Source of the DNA: Paramacrobiotus richtersi
Taxonomy: Eukaryota > Tardigrada > Eutardigrada > Parachela > Macrobiotidae
DNA length: 23,865 nucleotides
Reading direction: 5' to 3'
NCBI GenBank assembly: GCA_034698045.1
Contig: JAQGAU010000792.1
Coordinates: 1 to 23,865, forward strand
Shown here: in pieces, positions 13,701 through 23,410 of the stretch
Layout: the number at the start of each line of letters is the position of its first letter
How positions within the stretch are numbered: position 1 is the first letter of the stretch
Translations under genes and position numbers: made by a program
Notes under the pieces: model-generated
Told to the model about the DNA's origin: nothing
What the model saw: only the letters and a program-made list of their open reading frames with translations
The model's database searches: none

Positions 13701-15735
13701 CACCAAGGATGTGCTCCGGGAAGACATACAGTTCGACGCCGTCCTAGCCGATCGTAAGTGAGCGTTTCCGCTTGTTTCCGATGTGTTTTATCCAGTTCTT
13801 ATCGTAGCGCCCTACGGAGTCCGAGAAGCGACCACCCGAACCAAAAAGGGTCGAGAATCCCCAGAAAACATCGGCAGGTGGGAAATATGCTGTAGTATTT
13901 TTTTCTGAGTTCTTAATTAAATTTTGTTGAATACGACTTATTTATATTTTGAGCATAATTTTTCTGGACTTTTTTTGTTGATTTTTGTTTTATTTTTATT
14001 CGGTAAACCTTTCATTGGTATTTTTATTTTTGTAGATTTTAAATATTTTATTTATTTCCTGCATAATCTGTTCTGATTTTTTTTCGTTGGGTTTTGTTTC
14101 TTTGTACGTTTTTTCAATTTTGTGAAATTGTAATTTAATATTATTTTTATAATTTTTGTTCTTTGTTGAAATACCTATCGTGTTTTGTATTATCGCAGTT
14201 GATATGTTTGTTTTTATGTGTTGATTTCATTCTCAGTTGTTGTTCTGCTTATAGTAATGGTTACGAACGTGTCCTGCTGGGCCGATGCGACCTGAATGAC
14301 CTGATTGTGGTGCTAATCAATTTCGCGGCCAAGCATTTGAGGATCGGTGGCCGATTGGTGTACTGGCTGCCCGCATTGAAAGACGAGTAAGAAAGGGTGT
14401 TTTCACTCGAAAATCGTAGTTTCTCCGATTAAATTTTGGGAAATCGCTATAGGCACCCCCTTTCACCCCCGTTTACTATAGGCACCCCTTTTCGCACCCC
14501 GTTTGCTATAGGCACCCCTTTTGAATTAATTAATTAAAGGCCCGCTGTGTTCATATTTTATAGCCATCCATTCTGCTTCGCGTACTTATTGCGCTGTGTA
14601 ATATCATCAATCAAGTTGTACACAATCAAGTTGGGGATATATTTTTGCGGCTGTGTGTGAGTGTAATAAATTGAATTTGGATGCCATTTTGGCAAGGATG
14701 CAATAAATGTTGGTTAGTCTCTTTCTGGAAGCGCTTCGAGTTGACATCGAACTCTTCGAAGCTTGCATATATCTTCGCTCGTTTCGAATCGCTTAAGACA
14801 GGAGACGATCAGAACGATCTGGAAGTCGTTTCCAGCTACCATAGTGCAAAGCAAAGTAGTAGTAGTAGTAGCAAAGTAGCCGGTATCATAATTATAATAA
14901 CAGTATTGTGGGAACACGCTCAATACGATTAGCTGTAGATGTTCGCAAATGCCATGATTTCATTACGACAATACCGGTAAGTATTGCAACAGCGATGCAT
15001 GTTGTAATTATTCTTAATTTAAAGGGGTGCCTATAGTGATTCGGGGTGCAAAGGGGGTGCCTTTAGTAAAAGGGGGTGTATGGGGGTGCCTATAGTGGTA
15101 CCCTAAATTTTGATTAAAATGCTTTTTTAGATACAATGAGACAGCTGTTCCACGGCATGATTGTCTGGAGATTATTAGCAACAGCGAGCAGCCATTGGCC
15201 GGAATGACCAGTCGGCGACTGATCACCATGGAAAAAACCAAAGCTTGGGTAATTTTCGCATTTTTCTTCGGCGCATTTTTTACGTATCTCTCGTCGATTT
15301 TCTGGATTTATAGATATTCGTTTTGCAGTGAAATTCAGATTTCTGTGTCTCGCTTTTTTTATTTTTTGTGTTCCTTTTAAATTTTCTGGATTTTTAACGT
15401 TAATCCAGTATTTCTCTGTACCTTCATTTTTAATTCAGTATTTAATCGAAATTGTTTTCTGTCTATCTTTGTATTCTGATTTTGCTGCATATTTTTATTG
15501 TTGAATTTATTTTAACTGTAGGGGTATTTTTTATGATATTTTTTCATATTTATCTGATTTATTTTGTATATAACAGAGTCCAGAGCACCGAGTCACATTT
15601 GCCATGGATATTTACACCAACACCTTCCGGGAACGCTATTTCACGGCGACACGGAATATCAACGGACGCCAAAAGCATTCGGCGACAAAACCCAGCCAAC
15701 CGCCCGACGCAGTCGTTTGTGTTGTGAACTCGTGA
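10746..15735 (+). CDS. TRMT11: tRNA (guanine-10-N2)-methyltransferase catalytic subunit TRMT11, 470 aa, twelve exons
   Basis: With TRMT112 this enzyme makes N2-methylguanosine at position 10 of tRNAs, using S-adenosylmethionine. Exons: 10746-10820, 10936-11001, 11076-11149, 11205-11286, 11725-11817, 11882-12022, 12497-12734, 13589-13753, 13808-13877, 14255-14386, 15131-15248, 15577-15735. The 1413 nt sum to 471 codons, with every phase matching; human TRMT11 is 463 aa. The N-terminus KRYLVYFAQEHTAFRFP matches the family start, which fixes the initiator Met 7 residues before KRYL. The THUMP-like region follows. The SAM motif VYDPFVGTGSLL is at 222-233, with ADID after it. The DPPY active-site tetrapeptide (311-314) is split by intron 8. 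Later come GGRLVYWLP, TSRRLITMEK and the terminal NTFRERYF. Exon 3 uses a GTTGGT donor; this choice alone keeps the frame through CFECWIQAK. Intron 10 carries a DNA transposon. Confidence 0.95.
12181..12340. repeat. Tandem repeat of about 54 bp in TRMT11 intron 6
   Basis: Three copies of a unit containing TTATTTTC, then ATCCATATTTATAAAATG, then TTTTTTTGAATTT recur. The CCATATTTAT(A)AATG phrase starts at about 12211, 12265 and 12318, giving periods of 54 and 53 bp. The repeats lie inside intron 12023-12496. Confidence 0.8.
12735..13588. other. TRMT11 intron 7 (854 bp)
   Basis: Donor GTATGA at 12735, acceptor ATGCAG ending at 13588. It is phase 1 and interrupts the glycine after the SAM-binding core. 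The segment 13017-13037 matches 2878-2898 at 20 of 21 positions. I see no RNA gene in it and no reading frame with a recognisable motif. Confidence 0.7.
14438..14527 (+). repeat. Left terminal inverted repeat of the intronic transposon
   Basis: It begins GGGAAATCG and then carries CTATAGGCACCCC three times (at about 14446, 14475 and 14505), separated by C-rich spacers ending in GTTTA or GTTTG. It pairs with the reverse complement of 15015-15103. Confidence 0.88.
15015..15103 (-). repeat. Right terminal inverted repeat of the intronic transposon
   Basis: Read on the minus strand from 15103 it begins GGGTACCA and then has three units: CTATAGGCACCCCC, CTAAAGGCACCCCC and CTATAGGCACCCC, in the same order and spacing as the left end. 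On the plus strand this side is strongly G-rich. It stops 27 nt before exon 11 of TRMT11. Confidence 0.88.
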
Positions 15736-16161
15736 TAGTCTTCGTTTTATATCCTTGGTTTTATCTGTGAGTTGATGTGATTTTGTCGTGGAACGTGTTT
15801 TGAACAAAAGCGTATAAATTAAATTTAATAGTAATTCATTCACTCGGTGCATCGAATACCTGAGAAAAAAACCGAAAATCACAAAAGATCGGCCATTAAA
15901 AAAATGAGAAAAACCGTGCAGAACATCCAGATTGAAACAGTTCTTCAAACAAAAATACGGGCTTCACAATATTCATAAAAAAAGTGATAGAAAAAACGAA
16001 ACGTTTCATGTATAAAACTCTAATATACTTGTGGTCTGTCTGGAATATACAAAAAAATAAAGCTTATAAAATCATTGCCAAAAAAACCCTGGATCCCAAA
16101 AACTAAACGAAAAAAAATATTAAAATTATACACAAAAACGTGAATAAAACAGAAGCGTTTT
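15736..16161. other. Convergent 3' intergenic region between TRMT11 and MOV10L1
   Basis: 426 bp separate the two stop codons, which face each other. Plus-strand candidates for the TRMT11 poly(A) signal are ATTAAA at 15818-15823 and AATAAA at 16056-16061. No canonical AATAAA reads on the minus strand for MOV10L1 here; an ATTAAA variant near 15822 would place its 3' end across the TRMT11 3' UTR. Transcript overlap is therefore possible. Confidence 0.5.
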
Positions 16162-19100
16162 TCACTGGACGGGTTCATCACTGGAGGCGTTACTCTCGCC
16201 CGTGCCGTAATCGGATGGCACTTCGCGGGAAACAGTTCGTCCGGACTTGTGGGTGACGCAGGAGGGCGGTGGGAAGGGCTGATCGTTCAGTGCATCGTGT
16301 TGGTAGCAGTCTTTGGCCACACAGTAGCGGAGAATGCGACGCCAGTGTTCCTCCTGTCAATACAAAAAATACAGATTTGGTTCAAGTAGGATTTTTGTTA
16401 TTCTCAGTCAAAGGTCATCATCACTACAGTACAGGCATACACATGTTTCGTAGAGCATCCGCAATCAAGAAACCGCTGGGAAAATTTTTAATGTGACTGG
16501 TAAAAAGCACAACAAATTAACAACCTAAATAAATTTGTATGACGACAATAATCAGCCTAAATGAAAGCAGGCATGGTGAAGGATATTTCGTTCAGTATGC
16601 TTAGTTCTTCTTCACCGCTAAGAAACGGCCCAGCGCCTGTTGCATACGCTCTGCATTCTGCATAAGTACGGAGCTTCTACTCTAGCGAATTACCAGTCAT
16701 TTTATAATGTTACGAATGTTGGAATAATGTTTGTGAACTTGGATACAAAATCGCATAACTCTTCGGTTACCAACATTTCCTGTTTCGGGGGAAATCGGGG
16801 CCAGCAATAATCCTGTTTTCGACTTGTATAAAAATTTCCGTATGATAGTTAAGAAAACCGGCTGAATACAGCAGTCAACGAATTAATCCGTATAAACCCG
16901 ATCTAGCTAAAAAAACTCCAATGTAATTCCAAAAAGGTAAAACTGGAAAACTGGACACTGTCCGCCGTTCAAAGCGACTAACGACCTTCAAAGCAGTTTA
17001 CGGTACTTACCATCGCCAAGACATACGGATCCCCCACAATCATCATGACAAAACGGGCCCGGGTCAGCGCCACATTGATACGCTTGGGGCACGCCACAAA
17101 TCCCAGCGCGGCGCGCAGTGAAATGTCCGTCTGGTCGGGATCGCAGTGGCACGAGCGGACGGTACTAAAAATGATAGCATCTCGTTCCTGTCCTTGAAAT
17201 TCATCCACCGTTCCGATTTTCGGCAAGGGCAAGGAGTGTTCAGTGAAAATGCGTCGGATATGCTCCGCCTTCGAATAAGAAAAGATGATAAAATATGATA
17301 AAAATGTGATAAAATATGTAAAAAAATATGAAATATAAAAAAAAAATATAAAATTTTATATATATAAAATATAAAAGATGAAATATGTGATAAAATAGGA
17401 TAAAAATAGGATAAAAATTAGGATAAATAAATAAATAAAAATTAGGATAAGAATTATGAAATTAATGCCAGTAACGAAATAGACACTAATTGTAGCATAC
17501 GGTGATCGCAAACAACAAAATACATGAAAAATGAATCATGCAGATGTACCAACCTGCAGTCGATAAGGAGTAATAATCCCGATATTCTCCACCGCCATCT
17601 TGACGTTGAGCAAATGCCGGAACAATTTCAGCACCACAGTAATCTGCCCTGGGTTGTACACGGATGGACTGCGGCTCTCGCGCATTTCGGCGGATTTCAC
17701 CGGCCAAAAGGTCAAGGGAGAGATGTTCAGTCGTGGTCCAAAAACGTTACTACGGTACAAAAACAACCGCTGTCATTTCCGGCGACTAATGTCATTTGTC
17801 ATAACAACACGCAAAAATTTGTAGAGTTATTCTGCAAATTACTCCTCACTCATAAAAAAAATTTGGAAGATTTTATGATTTATATTTCCATTTTTTTGTA
17901 ATATATTTATGCGGATATTTTTATTTTAAACATATATGAACATTTTTATTCCAATAGTTTTCATTGTTATTGTATTTTAAGATTATTGTTACAGCAAATG
18001 GCTTCTAAAGTTTTTCGGATACACTGGTTGGCTGACCTATCGTCGGCGACTGCCGTGCTTAGTTCCGCATTATAAAACAGCCGGGATGGAATTTTCAGTA
18101 GGGATTCCACAGAGCGATAGCTCACGTCCAGTTTGCTGACCAGATACGGACAAAAGTCACCGCCATCGCCGTCCCCTTCGGAGTAAGCGGGAAGTTCCAA
18201 CAAACGAGCCAAAAGCGATTTCTGAAACAATCGAACCACCAAACCTTTCCACCACTTTCCTCCATGAAAATCACCACGATTAAAATAAAAACAAATTAAT
18301 TAAAATAAAAATCAGTGTAAAAAGAAAAAAACACAGCGACAGGAATTAACTGAAGTTTCCAATGAAGACCAAAAAATACGAAATAAGCCATAGCAGAAAT
18401 CCGACAGAAAACAGTGAAATATGAACAAAATCCCACACACAAACCTCCAATCCCGCATGCTTCGCATACGGCGACATCACCACCGGGCCCAGTTGCAGCG
18501 GATCCCCCGCCAACACCACCTTGACCCCCGAGCCCATACTGGGCCCCCCGACCGCCGTCGACAAGGGCGCCAAGAGTTCCGGCTCCGTCGCAAACCCCGC
18601 CTCATCAATCAACACATGGGTAAAGGAACGCGGATACTCGGCGAACATGGTGGCCATCTGGCAGGTGGTCAGGATCAGGCGGTGCTGCGCGGTCACCGGG
18701 TGCTCCCAGCCGATCTGGACACAGGGCGCCAGTTCCGCTGGGACCGAGTCGACTTTGCGGGAGTAGCCCAGGATGCGGCGGAGAGCGGTGGGGGGCAGGC
18801 GACCGGATTGGATGATGCGCTGTCCGAGGAGATCCGTGCCCGAGTTGCTGGGGGCGCAGGCTAGGATGACGGCGTCGGGGTGGCGGTGGTAGATTTGGAG
18901 GATGATCTCTACCATGGTTAGGGTTTTGCCCGTGCCTGAGAATGGACGGTCACAGTCAATACAAATCCCGAAATCAGTATTTCTGCGGTATTTATTTTTT
19001 CCAAATTCTGTATCTCTCTGGACGTACATACTGACTGACTCATTTTGGCATTATGGTAAATTCCCGTTAAAATCGTGAAACAAGTAACCCTGACGTAAAA

Positions 19101-22100
19101 CGTACAAAAACTAGAAAAGACAAATGTTAACCGAGAGATGCAAATCTGCAGCAACGGATGAAAATCAATTTCAAAGGCAAAAAAACTCTCCCGTGACCTT
19201 TACCGTGAAAGATACGAAAACCATAATTACACGAAATAAAAACTGAATCAGTTTTGTTCGGGTGAGTCGATTAATTGATTACTTTTTATTATCGTCTCCA
19301 ACAAAATCAGAAATTTGTTTATTTTCAAATGAATATTGTGGCCTGGTCTTTAGCTTTGAGCAACAACAGTGATGACTTTCTAAAAACTGCAAGCTGATGG
19401 GCAGGAACAAAGTCAATCTGACCAAAGCTAATAATTTTGAAATGCCGGTTTTCTACCGATCGTCAACGATACATTACCTGGTGGTCCAAAGATAACATGA
19501 GCCAAAGGTCCACACAATCCAGCGGTAACCATCTGCACGGCCTTTTTCTGCAGTTCGTTCAACTCCTGATTCACCCACACCATCGGCTGAGCTCCTAAAA
19601 TTTCGAATTATATCATGTAACGCCAACTGTCCAGTTTAACACAAAGACCATACCGTCCAAACGTTCCTTGATGCGTTCCACACAAGTATCCCGGTTAGCC
19701 AGGGTGGGAAACAAAAACCGCTGACTCAGAGATTTCTTTGATATCTCCAGAGTATTCTGAAAAAATAACATGAGTATAAATGCAACAAAAAAATTCGTCA
19801 ACACAAAAGCTAAAATAAATTCAACACTAATAAAACATCCATAAAAATTGAATGGAATTCAGTACAAACGTAAACACAAAATCAGAACCATCTCGAATTT
19901 AATTGTCCCGTTGAAGCTTAGCCATTATAAATTTTTAGATTTATAAACTTATATATTTTATTAAGTATTAAAACAGTTGTTCGTACATGCAGGCGACGAT
20001 AAGTACTCCGGTTAATCACAAACGCAAAATCCAGCAGCTTCTTTTCCGTAAAGACATTTTTGAACGATGGATTGAATTTGATTAGCACCGCGGTCTGTTC
20101 CACCTTCAAGGTAATACCATGAGCATAAAACAAACACTCCGCGTAAGTATAAAACTCTGTATACTGAACGGCAACGTACTTCATAGATTCTGCCCTCATG
20201 AGCCGGAGCTTCTTCATCGTTAACGCTGTTGACCACCACAAAGTCGCCCGACATTAAGGATGGACGATTTTCCGTTAGTTCGCTGACCTTCAACTTGTAG
20301 ATATTCCCGTTGTATCCCTCTACGCGCTCCAGTTCATCCTGTAAAACAAACAGCAAAAATTACTTGAATTTATGTATATTTAGGAAAATTTAATCAAAAA
20401 GTGTTCAAACAACGAAATTATCTTTATATTTATGGACTCTTACAATTTTTGACTACGGATTCTCTGAAAAATATCTTTCACACTCAAATATTAATACTAT
20501 CCAGTGTGGTTCCACTTCATTTACCGAAAGTGTATCGAAACGATGCATCCCCAGTTCCTCCTCAAACTCTTCCAAATGAAGCAGCAAATGCATTTTTGCT
20601 GTGTAATTGTCGTAATTCAACGCCTCCGCCAGGACCGGAAATGTTTCAGACAATGTTTCCGCCTGAGGCAAAGTGACCAGCAAATCCTTCAGCTTTCGAG
20701 GCATTTCATACGCCGTGCGAAACGCATCGATCTTGAGAATGCTGTCCTCGTCTTTCAGCCTAGAACAAACAAATAATCATGCAACATATTATCGTAAAAT
20801 CTTGAATTTGAATTGTGGTTTTTTTGATTCCATATCAAAACGTTCAAATTCTGTTTTTCTACAACTGATTTTACCCCCAAAATTCATCCAAATTCCAAAG
20901 GATGCTATTTTCCTGAATTCTTTTGGGTTAGAATTAATTCCAGGTTAAAAATATCTTCATGAATTTTTATGAAAACAACCGTTAACCGTAAATCTTGTAT
21001 TGCATTCTTGAGTTCTTGCCGAAAAAAAGGTAACAATATGAAAAATATTTAAATAAAAAAAAATATTTTTAAAAAAAGATTGTTTTAAAAAAAATTATTT
21101 TTTTATATAAAAAATATTTTTGAGTTACTGCCGGCACGTCCGAAAAAAAGCTAACTGTATAAAAAATATTTTTTACGTACGAATCCTTCAGTCCCGGCGC
21201 CCGCACAAATCCCCTCTTGTTCCGCGCTTCCCCCGTCTTCCCACACCGATCAGCCTGCTCCCGCAGCGCCGTCCTTCGCACAGCCTCCTGTGCCGTACGC
21301 AATTCCGGATCAGCCACCACCTCCGTACACACCATCCCATCCATGCTCCGCACATCCGCCGTACACACACACACCCGGGTCACCTTCCCAAAGAACAACT
21401 TCAACACAAACTTCCACTGCCCCGGAATGGTACCGGCCAGTTTCACGTCCACATGGCTGGTGCTGTCGATGGGAATCGGGAAGTGGAGGATCTTGAAAGG
21501 ATGGAAATCAATGGCGGGATAGTCCAGACATGGGGAGCCGGTGGTGAAGTAGGGGTCGGAGATGCGCAGCGGGTGGACACGACTGATGGGGCAGCCGTAC
21601 AGGGCGATGCGGGTCAGGTTGTGGGAGGTGGCGGCGTTGTTGCTATAAAGGGGAAAATCGTCATCATGGTATCAAAATTAAGAGAAATCCTTTCTTTATT
21701 CAAGGACAATGGTCAGCAGAATTAATTTCAATTTCTTAATAGATTATCAAAGGACTATGCACATGAATACTGAGAGAATGGTTTAAAAAAGTTTTTTAAT
21801 TTATTATTTATTGAACTGTCAGTAGATTTTGAACACTCTGCATGCAAATAATCAGGTGAAAATTACGCTTAAAATCTCATCTACAAGGTCATCGTCAACT
21901 TTTCAAGCCACGCATTAAAGACATAAAACGATTTCGAAAATTGTCGCAGTATCTTCACCTGATAGATACTTTCTTGGTGACCGACGACCCGTACTCCACT
22001 GTGCCGAAATCCACTTCCTCATGCACCACGATTTCTCGCAGCTGTTCCCTGCAGAAATATACCGTTAACCCACGAAACGCAGCGACAAATGGCACTTGAC

Positions 22101-23410
22101 GCAGGTGACCTTTCTTCGGCGGTGACCTTTTCCACTTTCCAAGCCCGCCATGAATAACCCCGTGGCTGGCGGCTCTCCACGGCACTAATCTTATGCAGTG
22201 TCCCAGCCAGTGGCGACGCATTCTCCGGCATATCCGCCTCCGCAATGCACACGGCCTGCTCAAACAACACGAAATCCTGCCCGGCGAGGGTGCGATGGTG
22301 CTGCAGAATGCGCACGAAAACGTCATCTTTCAGCCGGGCGTAGTCGACTTTCTTGGGCACAAATACCTTTGGGAAAAAATGACAAAATTTCAGAATGCAT
22401 GAAATCACGAAATACATACAAAAAAATTAAAAATCACTAGAACCCAGAAAATCGGATGAAATTTCGGTCTGAGTCACGAAACGAGAACATGCAACGAAGA
22501 AATATAGATGTAGAGAATTTCTACTCAACGTCAAAAAAAAATACGTAGAAGCTGTCAAAAAATACTTTCGAGAAATCTAAAATAAATATAAAATCTTGTA
22601 AAAGTAAAACACGATAACAAAACACGATAAAATTCTGACATGGCATCCTAAAAAATCTTGGCGATGTTTTTTACAGTGTTGATCGTCCTTACCCGATCTT
22701 CACGGAAATGGCCACCAGGGGACAGGACCAAATGGTCACCCCGCTGTGGAATGATCGGGAAGTCACGGGACAGGAGAATGTTGATGTTGGTGCCCCCGGT
22801 CTCGGTCTGTACGATGATCTCCCCAGCATCATTAGCCTCGTCGACGTCGGTCACATTGACAAAGTTCACCGTTTTCGTGCAGAATGGCAGACGGGCATTG
22901 CGCTCGGGCTGGTCGTCGGGAAGATCCGGGATGTCGTTGACCCTTGGGATACGTTTGATTCTGGGTTGACTAGATGGAACGTTTCGCTACAACATAAACA
23001 CTGTACATCTGAATTCCTGTAAGTTTAGGTTTCTGTAATATAGCGGAAGTGATTATGTCACAACGCGGAAGCATACAAGTGGTTTGAGTAAACGAGATCC
23101 CTGTACGGTCGCAGCAAATGCTGTGCGATTGAACAGGTTTTCATACTGGTCGATTTTCCGTAACTCAACCATCAGCTAAAAAATTAAACCCGTAATTGCT
23201 TTTACAGTACTTATTAGTTTTGAAGTATGATTTAGTCGTATTACGAAAAAGTGTACAGTAATCCAACTTTGCTCTCGTTCTAACCTGAGCAGGACGATTG
23301 TTATCAATACCACGGTGAGACTGCGCCGGAATCTGCCGTTCAATTTCCACCTTCGATTCTGAATCCGAGAATTCAAAGCCATCGTAAATAAAATTAATAA
23401 GGCGCATCAT
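16162..23410 (-). CDS. MOV10L1: MOV10L1/Armitage-type SF1 RNA helicase (piRNA pathway), about 1126 aa, sixteen exons
   Basis: By homology, a 5'-to-3' RNA helicase acting with Piwi proteins in piRNA biogenesis. Exons: 23410-23285, 23175-23077, 22986-22693, 22366-22110, 22048-21959, 21642-21181, 20759-20525, 20338-20180, 20103-19987, 19756-19654, 19594-19478, 18935-18445, 18221-18037, 17749-17554, 17268-17011, 16353-16162. They sum to 3381 nt with phases consistent throughout. Exon 2 could instead end at 23107 (10 residues shorter), also in frame. Landmarks: an N-terminal extension typical of MOV10L1 rather than MOV10, with AVES then YSWRAWKVEKV; VDFGTVEYGSS; Walker A GPPGTGKT (684-691, split by intron 11); LACAPSNSGTDLL; DEAG (797-800); AGDPLQLGP (829-837); IGIITPYRLQ; TVDEFQGQE (997-1005); NVALTRAR (1042-1049). 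The acidic tail ends ASSDEPVQ. DEAG is followed by F801 where relatives have Q or H. Exon 1 and the start are the least certain parts. Confidence 0.92.
16354..17010. other. MOV10L1 intron 15 (657 bp)
   Basis: Donor GTAAGT at 17010, acceptor TTGACAG ending at 16354. It is the largest intron of this gene. I see no coding signal, repeat or confident RNA gene in it. Confidence 0.7.
17279..17460. repeat. A-rich simple repeats in MOV10L1 intron 14
   Basis: Imperfect tandem words of GATAAAATAT, ATATAAAA and (T)AGGATAAAAA type fill most of this stretch, within intron 17553-17269. The pyrimidine strand lies just upstream of the exon 15 acceptor and may supply its polypyrimidine tract. Confidence 0.7.
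18936..19477. other. MOV10L1 intron 11 (542 bp)
   Basis: It separates GPPG from TGKT of Walker A (phase 1). Donor GTAATG at 19477, acceptor TTCTCAG ending at 18936. No coding signal or repeat is apparent. Confidence 0.8.
20760..21180. other. MOV10L1 intron 6 (421 bp) with poly-A/T tract
   Basis: Donor GTACGT at 21180, acceptor TTCTAG ending at 20760. The part 21045-21175 is a run of A/T homopolymers and AAAAATATTT words; the rest is ordinary AT-rich intron. Confidence 0.75.

Larger units (their letters stand above)
14430..15111. mobile_element. Non-autonomous DNA transposon (MITE-like) in TRMT11 intron 10, with 8-bp TSD
   Basis: The element proper is 14438-15103 (666 bp), flanked on both sides by TAAATTTT (14430-14437 and 15104-15111), a perfect 8-bp target-site duplication. 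The ends are inverted repeats of about 85-90 bp starting GGG. Each contains three units of CTATAGGCACCCC (one right-hand unit reads CTAAAGG) spaced by about 30 bp, and then a CCCCTTT(T/A)(G/A)AATTAA boundary. The interior is unrelated to any transposase I can recognise; its longest frame (14681-14932) has no homology and includes an AGT microsatellite. An 8-bp duplication fits hAT, P or Merlin superfamilies; a GG terminus leans towards Merlin rather than hAT. Superfamily is inference. Confidence 0.9.

Noticed and set aside
14681..14932. Frame inside the intronic transposon as a possible transposase
   Set aside because: Only 83 codons, no DDE/DDD or zinc-finger pattern, and it ends in an AGT microsatellite.
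16381..16500. Possible C/D snoRNA in MOV10L1 intron 15
   Set aside because: TGATGA and CTGA words occur on the minus strand but only about 8 nt apart, with no terminal stem or correct C-to-D spacing.
18421..18864. Plus-strand frame of 147 codons
   Set aside because: Antisense shadow of the GC-rich MOV10L1 exon 12 that encodes Walker A to motif III.
21120..21725. Plus-strand frame of 201 codons
   Set aside because: Antisense shadow of MOV10L1 exon 6, whose minus-strand frame joins in phase at both ends.
22049..22109. Continuous minus-strand reading through MOV10L1 exon 4 without an intron
   Set aside because: That frame ends in unrelated sequence and a stop. Removing a 61-bp GT-AG segment joins EKVTAEER to EQLREIVV and keeps the protein in frame.
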